Source: Pseudomonadota bacterium (lineage in GTDB: Bacteria > Pseudomonadota > Gammaproteobacteria > Burkholderiales > Burkholderiaceae_B). From it: a stretch of 9,792 nt of DNA. Position 1 is the stretch's first letter, and each line of letters starts with the position of its first letter. Positions 5,376 to 9,792 of the stretch are shown here, in pieces. Location: NCBI GenBank assembly GCA_023427945.1, contig JAEYZR010000173.1, forward strand, positions 1 through 9,792, given 5' to 3'. The position numbers and the translations under genes were made by a program. Under the pieces are notes generated by a model. That model searched no databases. It was not told the origin of the DNA and saw only the letters and a list, made by a program, of their open reading frames with translations.

Positions 5376-7648
5376 GATTTGCCTCCCGCGGCAGATTCAT
5401 TCAGTTCAGCCAGCGCAGCCTTGACGCGCTGCGGGGTAAAAGGTGCTTCGCGCAGGCGTATGCCGGCGGCATCGAAAATGGCGTTGGCGATGGCGGCCGG
5501 TCCGGGCACGGATGCCGATTCGCCGGACCCCAGCGGCGGGTTGCCGTTGCCGGGCATGAGCACGACGTCGATTTCCGGCAGGTCGGTGAAGCGCAGGATG
5601 GGATAGGCGCCCCATTCCAGACTGGTCACGCCGGTGGTATCGAACTGCACCTGCTCCATGAGGGTGCGGCTGGTGACCTGCACCACGTTGCCGTGCACCT
5701 GATGCTTGACGCCCGCCGGGTTGACCATCAGGCCGCAATCCTGGCCGGCCACCACGCGCAGCACGCGCACGCCGCCCGTCTCCGTATCGACTTCGACGTC
5801 CACCGCCCAGGCTGACCAGGCGGCGCCCACGCCGGGAAACTTGCCGTGTATGTACTGGTGTTGGGAAAAGCCTCGTCCGCGCAGCAGGCGCGCGCCGGAT
5901 TGTCCGGTGTGGGGGCTGGGGCGTGCCTGCCATTGCGCACGGGCCGCGACAGCCTTCACCAGTTCGATGGCCCGGGGCTCCTGCATGAAGCGCAGGCGGA
6001 ATTCGACCGGGTCGACCTTGTGCTCATGGGCCAGTTCGTCCATGAACGATTCGTGTGCGAACACGTTGGGCAAGGCGGCCACGCCACGTATCCACGACGA
6101 TCGCACGATGGGCGCGCTGTCGCGGGCCACGACCCGGACGTTGGGCACTCGGTATTGCGGGATGGCCGTGCGGTCGCCCATTTCGAAGACATCGGGATCG
6201 CTGCTTTGTGCGCCCGTGTACAGCAATGCCAGCAAAGGCGAACCGTTGGAGGGATAGCGCGTGACGAAATCGTAGGCCAGCGTGCCGTCCTGCGTGACGG
6301 CGCCTTTCACGTCCATGATCTGCGCGGTGCCTTTGGGCTCCCATGCGTTTTCCTCTTCACGCATCAATTGCACGCGCACGGGGCGCCCGACCTCGCGTGC
6401 GAGCAGGGCGGCTTCCGCGGCCGCGTCATCGGCGCAATTGCGGCCATAACAGCCCGAGGCCTCCATGCGCACCACACGAATGTCGGCCTCTTGCATGTCC
6501 ATCAACGTGACCAGATCGCTGTGCAGGTTGTGCGGGTTCTGTGATCCCGTCCACACGACCAGTTTGCCGTTTTCGAAACTGGCCAGCCCACAGGACGGAC
6601 CGATGGAGGCATGCATCTGATACGGCCAGACATAGGTGGCCTGCAGTGCCGAGGCCGTGGCCTGCAGCGCGGCCTGTACATCACCCGTTTCCTTCAGGGG
6701 GCGCAGCTTGTCGCTGTTCTGGCGCAGGGCCGCATCCAGATCCTGCAGGCTTTGCAGGGCGGGCGGCGAGCGCCACTTCACCTTCAGTTCTCGCGCCGCA
6801 CGAATGGCATTCTCTTCGCGCTCGGCCACCACCGCCACGAAGTCGCCCTTCGATACGACTTTGACGATGCCGGCAATGTGACTCACCGACGCCGCATCGA
6901 CGCTCTCCAGACTTTTTCCGACCATCTCGCCGCCGTCGCGGCCGCGATAAGGGGGGCGTACCACGCGTGCATGCAGCATGCCAGGCACACGCATGTCATG
7001 CACGTAGATCAGACTTCCCGTGACCTTGGCCGGAATGTCCACGCGCGCGACCGGCTTGCCCACCAGGACGTAGTCCTTCGGGTCTTTCAGCGGCACGTCC
7101 TTGTCTATTGTCAGCTCGAAACGCTGACCCTGGATCAATGAGGCGTAGCTGGCGCTCTGGCCGGTGGCGGCGCTGCGGATGATGCCTCGCTCGACGGTCA
7201 GTGTGTCGGGCGGGACCTGCAGCTGCGCGGCCGCCCGATTCAGCAGGAAGTGGCGCGCTTGGGCCGCCGCCTGGCGCATGGGCACCGCGGCGGTCTGGAT
7301 CGATGCACTGGCAATCGTAGGGCCCTGATTGGGTGTGCGGTCGGTGTCGCCCATCACCATCGAGACTTGCGTGAGTTCGACGTCAAGTTCTTCAGCGACG
7401 ATCTGGCAATAGGCGGTGCGCAGGCCTGTGCCCAGGTCCACGTGACCATTGCTGGCCACGATGCGGCCGTCGTCGAGCAAGGCGATGAACGAATCGACCT
7501 GGTCCTTGGGCACGAGTTGCGAGCCAGCATCCACGGCGGGGCCGCTGGCGGCCAGCGCGCGGCGCACATTGACGGGAATGGTGAATGACACGACCAAGGC
7601 GCTTGCGCCCAGCATGAAGGCGCGACGGGCGGGGGTGAACGAGTTCAT
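5372..7648 (-). CDS. Tat-exported molybdopterin-binding subunit of a xanthine-oxidase-family hydroxylase (IorB/NicB/aldehyde dehydrogenase-like)
   Basis: A 758-residue large subunit. The N-terminus has a twin-arginine motif (Arg8-Arg9 in RRAFML) followed by a hydrophobic stretch and a probable cleavage site ALA-A near 33, so the folded cofactor-loaded enzyme is sent to the periplasm. Family signatures include GHVDLGTGLRTAYCQIVAEE, the block EASGCYGRNCADDAAAEAALL, MREEENAWEP and the C-terminal GSGES, whose Glu710 matches the catalytic Glu of xanthine-oxidase relatives. Such enzymes hydroxylate N-heterocycles or oxidise aldehydes with water as oxygen source. The start at 7648 lies four bases after the stop of the 2Fe-2S gene and directly before the Tat motif; longer versions of this frame overlap that gene. 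No FAD subunit is encoded, in line with cytochrome c as acceptor. Substrate candidates are nicotinate, isoquinoline-like heterocycles or aldehydes; sequence alone does not decide. Confidence 0.9.
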   Translation of the reverse strand: MNSFTPARRAFMLGASALVVSFTIPVNVRRALAASGPAVDAGSQLVPKDQVDSFIALLDDGRIVASNGHVDLGTGLRTAYCQIVAEELDVELTQVSMVMGDTDRTPNQGPTIASASIQTAAVPMRQAAAQARHFLLNRAAAQLQVPPDTLTVERGIIRSAATGQSASYASLIQGQRFELTIDKDVPLKDPKDYVLVGKPVARVDIPAKVTGSLIYVHDMRVPGMLHARVVRPPYRGRDGGEMVGKSLESVDAASVSHIAGIVKVVSKGDFVAVVAEREENAIRAARELKVKWRSPPALQSLQDLDAALRQNSDKLRPLKETGDVQAALQATASALQATYVWPYQMHASIGPSCGLASFENGKLVVWTGSQNPHNLHSDLVTLMDMQEADIRVVRMEASGCYGRNCADDAAAEAALLAREVGRPVRVQLMREEENAWEPKGTAQIMDVKGAVTQDGTLAYDFVTRYPSNGSPLLALLYTGAQSSDPDVFEMGDRTAIPQYRVPNVRVVARDSAPIVRSSWIRGVAALPNVFAHESFMDELAHEHKVDPVEFRLRFMQEPRAIELVKAVAARAQWQARPSPHTGQSGARLLRGRGFSQHQYIHGKFPGVGAAWSAWAVDVEVDTETGGVRVLRVVAGQDCGLMVNPAGVKHQVHGNVVQVTSRTLMEQVQFDTTGVTSLEWGAYPILRFTDLPEIDVVLMPGNGNPPLGSGESASVPGPAAIANAIFDAAGIRLREAPFTPQRVKAALAELNESAAGGKS

Positions 7649-7652
7649 CGCG

Positions 7653-8144
7653 TCAGCTCGCTTTGGAAGAGGGAGAGGTCTGGGCAAGCAATTGCGCCGC
7701 ACGCTTGACGGCCCGCACGATTTCCACGTGCGTGCCACAACGACAGAGATTGAATGCCAGGGCCTGGCGTATGTCGTCGTCGCTGGGATCGGGGTTGCGT
7801 GCGAGCAGGGCCTGGGTGGCCATGATCATGCCGTTGATGCAGTAACCACACTGCGCAGCCTGTTCATCGATGAAGGCCTGCTGCACGGGGCCGGGCGTAG
7901 CTTCGTCGCCCAGGCCTTCCAGTGTGGTGATTTGTTTGCCCTGCACACCACCGGCAGGGATCAGACAGGATCGCGCAGGCAGCCCATCTATCAACACCGT
8001 ACAGGCGCCACACTGGCCCAGCCCACAGCCGAACTTCGGGCCGTTGAGTTCCAGATCGTTGCGCAAGACGTAGAGCAGAGGCGCATCTTTGTCGGCCTCG
8101 ACCCCACGTTCAGTCCCGTTCACCGACAATTTCAAGCCGCTCAT
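7653..8144 (-). CDS. 2Fe-2S subunit of the molybdenum hydroxylase (IorA/NicA-like)
   Basis: A 163-residue small subunit with two [2Fe-2S] domains in the usual order. The plant-ferredoxin-like N-terminal cluster is bound by Cys40, Cys45, Cys48 and Cys60 (FGCGLGQCGAC, then ARSC). The C-terminal helical domain holds Cys99 and Cys102 (QCGYC) with Cys134 and Cys136 (NLCRC). It carries electrons from the Mo centre to the cytochrome subunit. It has no signal peptide and probably crosses the membrane as a passenger of the Tat-signalled large subunit. ATG at 8144 is preferred because AAGGGGG stands at a proper distance; a TTG six codons upstream would bury that ribosome-binding site inside the gene. 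It is the first gene of the three-gene operon. Length and domain order are typical of IorA, NicA and related aldehyde dehydrogenase subunits. Confidence 0.92.
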   Translation of the reverse strand: MSGLKLSVNGTERGVEADKDAPLLYVLRNDLELNGPKFGCGLGQCGACTVLIDGLPARSCLIPAGGVQGKQITTLEGLGDEATPGPVQQAFIDEQAAQCGYCINGMIMATQALLARNPDPSDDDIRQALAFNLCRCGTHVEIVRAVKRAAQLLAQTSPSSKAS

Positions 8145-8165
8145 GCCTGCTGCCCCCTTCAAAAT

Positions 8166-8180
8166 CGGGATGATATCCCG
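8166..8180. repeat. 15-bp inverted repeat at the molybdenum-hydroxylase operon promoter
   Basis: CGGGAT (8166-8171) and ATCCCG (8175-8180) are perfect arms around the centre GAT. The repeat spans the expected transcription start and touches the -12 side of the sigma-54-like element. It could be a repressor site or a 5' mRNA hairpin ahead of the ribosome-binding site. Confidence 0.35.
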
Positions 8181-8194
8181 CAGCCTTTATGCCA
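8178..8194 (-). promoter_or_regulatory. Sigma-54-like -24/-12 promoter for the molybdenum-hydroxylase operon
   Basis: Read on the minus strand, the sequence TGGCATAAAGGCTGCGG has the invariant GG and GC dinucleotides exactly 10 bases apart. It matches TGGCA at the -24 box fully and TTGC at the -12 box in three of four bases. The start point would fall near 8168, leaving about 24 bases of leader with a good Shine-Dalgarno. A sigma-70 alternative with CATAAA as -10 is also possible, so this call is tentative. Confidence 0.35.
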
Positions 8195-8338
8195 GTGCGT
8201 TCGGGGAGTAAGCAGAGATGTTTGGAACCGGAAAAAAAGTGCCGGAGCAATGTTTTGTTTCTAAGTCACTCAGGGACGATGCCGGGATGCGTCACTCGCC
8301 GCCCGGGGCGCGGTCGCCAGGCAACGTTCGCAAAAATC

Positions 8339-8893
8339 TCAGGACTGATGGAGAAAAAGCTGACCTTGCGCAGGCCGTGCACGAGCGGCGGGCTCTGGCG
8401 GTGAGGTCATCAGTCGTTCGGCTTCCAGCGCCAGCAGGATCTGCTTGGCCTGCAGTCCACCCGCAAAACCTGTCAGGGTGCCGCTCGCACCGATCACTCG
8501 GTGGCAGGGCGTGATGATCGAGATCGGATTGCGGCCGTTGGCCGCGCCCACGGCGCGCATGGCTTTGGGGCTGCCGATCTGGCTGGCGATCTCGCCATAC
8601 GAACGTGTCTGGCCAAAGGGGATGGTCAGCAGCGCATTCCACACCGTGCGCTGGAAGTCTGTGCCCTTGAAGACGAGCGGCAGATCGAACTGCTGGCGTT
8701 GGCCTGCGAAGTACTCGGCCAACTGGGTGGCCGTCTGTTCGAGCACAGGATTGCGGCAGTTTTCCACCATCGGCGCAAGGTTCACGCGATGCAGGCGTTC
8801 GACTTCCCACAGCACACCGGCCAGGGCCGCACCCTGTGCCACCAGCTTCAGTTTGCCGGTGGGTGAGTCGACCCACATGTATTCATACGTCAT
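8339..8893 (-). CDS. ogt: Methylated-DNA--[protein]-cysteine S-methyltransferase (O6-alkylguanine-DNA alkyltransferase)
   Basis: A 184-residue cytoplasmic suicide repair protein that moves alkyl groups from O6-alkylguanine in DNA to its own cysteine. The N-terminal ribonuclease-H-like domain (about 1-75) precedes the DNA-binding domain. The latter shows the helix-turn-helix YGEIASQIGSPKAMRAVGAA, with Arg113 as likely arginine finger, and the active site PCHRV (Pro129-Cys130-His131-Arg132). The Asn in GRNPISII is also conserved. Length suits the Ogt type without the Ada N-terminal domain. About 20 residues after 162 (PPEPAARARPAQ) are a low-complexity tail of unknown role. ATG at 8893 is chosen because homology begins immediately (MTYEYMWVDSPTGKL); the open frame further upstream runs antiparallel to nothing but through sorB in another frame and is not genuine. 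It follows sorB by 79 bp on the same strand and may be transcribed by read-through. Confidence 0.93.
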   Translation of the reverse strand: MTYEYMWVDSPTGKLKLVAQGAALAGVLWEVERLHRVNLAPMVENCRNPVLEQTATQLAEYFAGQRQQFDLPLVFKGTDFQRTVWNALLTIPFGQTRSYGEIASQIGSPKAMRAVGAANGRNPISIITPCHRVIGASGTLTGFAGGLQAKQILLALEAERLMTSPPEPAARARPAQGQLFLHQS

Positions 8894-8972
8894 GGCGGTT
8901 TTGGCGTTGCCCGCCTGACGATGACGTCGTGGGAGCGGGCATGATGCTGTCGTAGGGAGAGACGCTACGCTA

Positions 8973-9347
8973 TCACGAACCCGAAGCCGCCTGGGCGACG
9001 TACCGGGCCAGCGTCTTGATTTCGTCGTCGGACAGTGTGGTGTAGGCGGGCATCTGGCCGATGCCGTTGCGGATGGCAGTCTCCACACGTGCCGCGTCGG
9101 GTTTGATCTCGTCCAGTTCCGGGCCGATGGCGCCGGTCGATTGCGCGTCGGCCAGCGTGTGGCAGATGGCACAGGCCGGCACCGCCTTGTGGAATAGCTG
9201 GCGACCGGCGTCCATCATTTCGTCGGTGGGTTTGTCGGCCAGCACACTACAGGAGGCGAAGGCGAGCACAAGTGCGCCCAGTGTGCGCACTTGTGCGTGG
9301 CGCCGATCGCCGGATGTGGCGATGGCGTTTTCAGATGACTTCAGCAT
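8973..9347 (-). CDS. sorB: Monoheme cytochrome c subunit of sulfite:cytochrome c oxidoreductase
   Basis: A 124-residue small c-type cytochrome. The N-terminal region (basic RRHAQVR, hydrophobic core 22-33, SVLA before Asp38) is a Sec signal peptide. The mature part contains one heme site CAICH (Cys59, Cys62, His63) and the probable axial Met99 in GQMPAY. The TLADAQSTGAIGPELDEIKP spacing and the YTTLSDDEIKTLARYVA helix are typical of small periplasmic cytochromes such as SorB. It should accept electrons from the Mo/heme sulfite oxidase SorA and hand them to the oxidase chain. It starts 16 bases after the sorA stop with GAGG as ribosome-binding site (9353-9356), so the two form an operon. Identification as SorB rests on this pairing, since small cytochromes c alone are not diagnostic. 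Confidence 0.85.
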   Translation of the reverse strand: MLKSSENAIATSGDRRHAQVRTLGALVLAFASCSVLADKPTDEMMDAGRQLFHKAVPACAICHTLADAQSTGAIGPELDEIKPDAARVETAIRNGIGQMPAYTTLSDDEIKTLARYVAQAASGS

Positions 9348-9363
9348 GGAACCTCAGATTCGC

Positions 9364-9786
9364 TCAGGCAGTGACGGTGACGGCAAGCGCGTGATCGCGC
9401 CAGCTGGTGTTGATGTAGCCGCCGGCGTTCTCCGGGCGGTTCTCGGCCTGCACGTTGCCTTCAGTGTCGGTCGCCCGGCTCATCAAGGTGTGTTCGCCCG
9501 CCTGGAGTTCCACCGGCAATGCAAACTGGCGCCAGGCATATTTGCCGAGATCGGGGCCGACCAGGCGCGCCTGCTTCCAGGTCTTGCCACCGTCGCTCGA
9601 TACCTCGACCTGCTTGATGCCATGCATGCCGCCAAAGGCCACGCCTTCGATGACGGCAGGGCCTGCCTTGAGCGCCGTCGTCTTGCCATCGGGCGAGTTG
9701 ATCCAGGACTTCACGCCCATTGCCCAGACCGAGGGCTGGCTGGGGTTGCCTTTCTCACCTTTGGGGGCGAGACGATAGCCGGTCTG
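9364..9786 (-). CDS. sorA: SorA-type sulfite oxidase, C-terminal fragment; in-frame TAG at the window edge
   Basis: The visible 140 residues are the C-terminal Mo-co dimerisation domain of a sulfite-oxidase-family enzyme. They show VKSWINSPDGKT, the immunoglobulin-like segment IEGVAFGGMHGIKQVEVSSDGGKTW, WRQFALPVEL, and an end with NTSWRDHALAVTV. SorA oxidises sulfite to sulfate in the periplasm with a Mo-pterin and passes electrons to SorB, encoded directly downstream. The catalytic Mo domain (about two thirds of the roughly 400-residue protein) lies beyond the window. Coding similarity continues upstream of Met at 9720 (QTGYRLAPKG, then QPSVWAMG), so that Met is internal and not the true start. 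The codon at 9787-9789 reads TAG in this frame where a sense codon, perhaps CAG, is expected. It may be a nonsense mutation, an insertion or rearrangement junction just outside, or an error at a sequence end. Confidence 0.75.
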   Translation of the reverse strand, partial: QTGYRLAPKGEKGNPSQPSVWAMGVKSWINSPDGKTTALKAGPAVIEGVAFGGMHGIKQVEVSSDGGKTWKQARLVGPDLGKYAWRQFALPVELQAGEHTLMSRATDTEGNVQAENRPENAGGYINTSWRDHALAVTVTA

Positions 9787-9792
9787 CTAAAT

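Noticed and set aside
4107..5606. 499-codon open frame opposite the triheme cytochrome gene
   Set aside because: High-GC shadow frame; the minus strand holds three CxxCH motifs and coupled genes.
8894..9172. N-terminal extension of the ogt frame into sorB
   Set aside because: It overlaps sorB in another frame with Pro/Arg-rich nonsense sequence; Ogt homology starts at 8893.

Overview
The window looks like chromosomal DNA of a betaproteobacterium, most likely Alcaligenaceae (Bordetella/Achromobacter-like). The reasons are the high GC content and GC-rich third codon positions, a periplasmic binding protein of the Bug family (greatly expanded in that family), and a nadQ-nadC pair with no nadA or nadB beside it. 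Orphan nadC is known from Bordetella and Achromobacter. The assignment rests on gene content only.

Left part (1-3979). A multi-domain rhodanese-like protein (minus strand, cut by the window start) is divergent from nadQ, a NrtR/NadQ-type regulator with a degenerate Nudix domain and a C-terminal winged helix. NadQ is followed by nadC (quinolinate phosphoribosyltransferase) and a Bug-type solute-binding protein. nadC carries a one-base deletion near codon 45 that breaks its frame, while all recognised active-site residues are intact downstream. The nadQ-nadC gap holds a strong TTGACA promoter, two related 20-bp elements exactly 60 bp apart (over the -10 and over the start codon), and a hairpin with a T8 tract. 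A clear intrinsic terminator separates nadC from bug.

Middle part (4032-8338, minus strand). This is a tight three-gene operon for a periplasmic molybdenum hydroxylase of the xanthine-oxidase superfamily: a 2Fe-2S subunit, a Tat-exported molybdopterin subunit and a membrane-anchored triheme cytochrome c. The architecture matches nicotinate dehydrogenase (NicAB), isoquinoline 1-oxidoreductase (IorAB) and AldFGH-type aldehyde dehydrogenases. The substrate cannot be fixed from sequence. Upstream lie a sigma-54-like element and a 15-bp inverted repeat.

Right part (8339-9792, minus strand). An Ogt-type O6-alkylguanine-DNA alkyltransferase is preceded by sorB (monoheme cytochrome c) and the C-terminal part of sorA (sulfite:cytochrome c oxidoreductase). 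The sorA frame meets an in-frame TAG in the last six bases of the window.

Working together: NadQ, NadC and possibly Bug look like a pyridine-carboxylate (quinolinate) capture and NAD-salvage module. Convergent to it is a periplasmic oxidase that could act on an N-heterocycle or aldehyde and feed electrons to the cytochrome chain. SorAB is an independent periplasmic Mo-enzyme that also delivers electrons to cytochrome c. The nadC frameshift and the sorA stop are each either real lesions or sequence errors. I see no CRISPR array, RNA gene, insertion sequence or phage gene.
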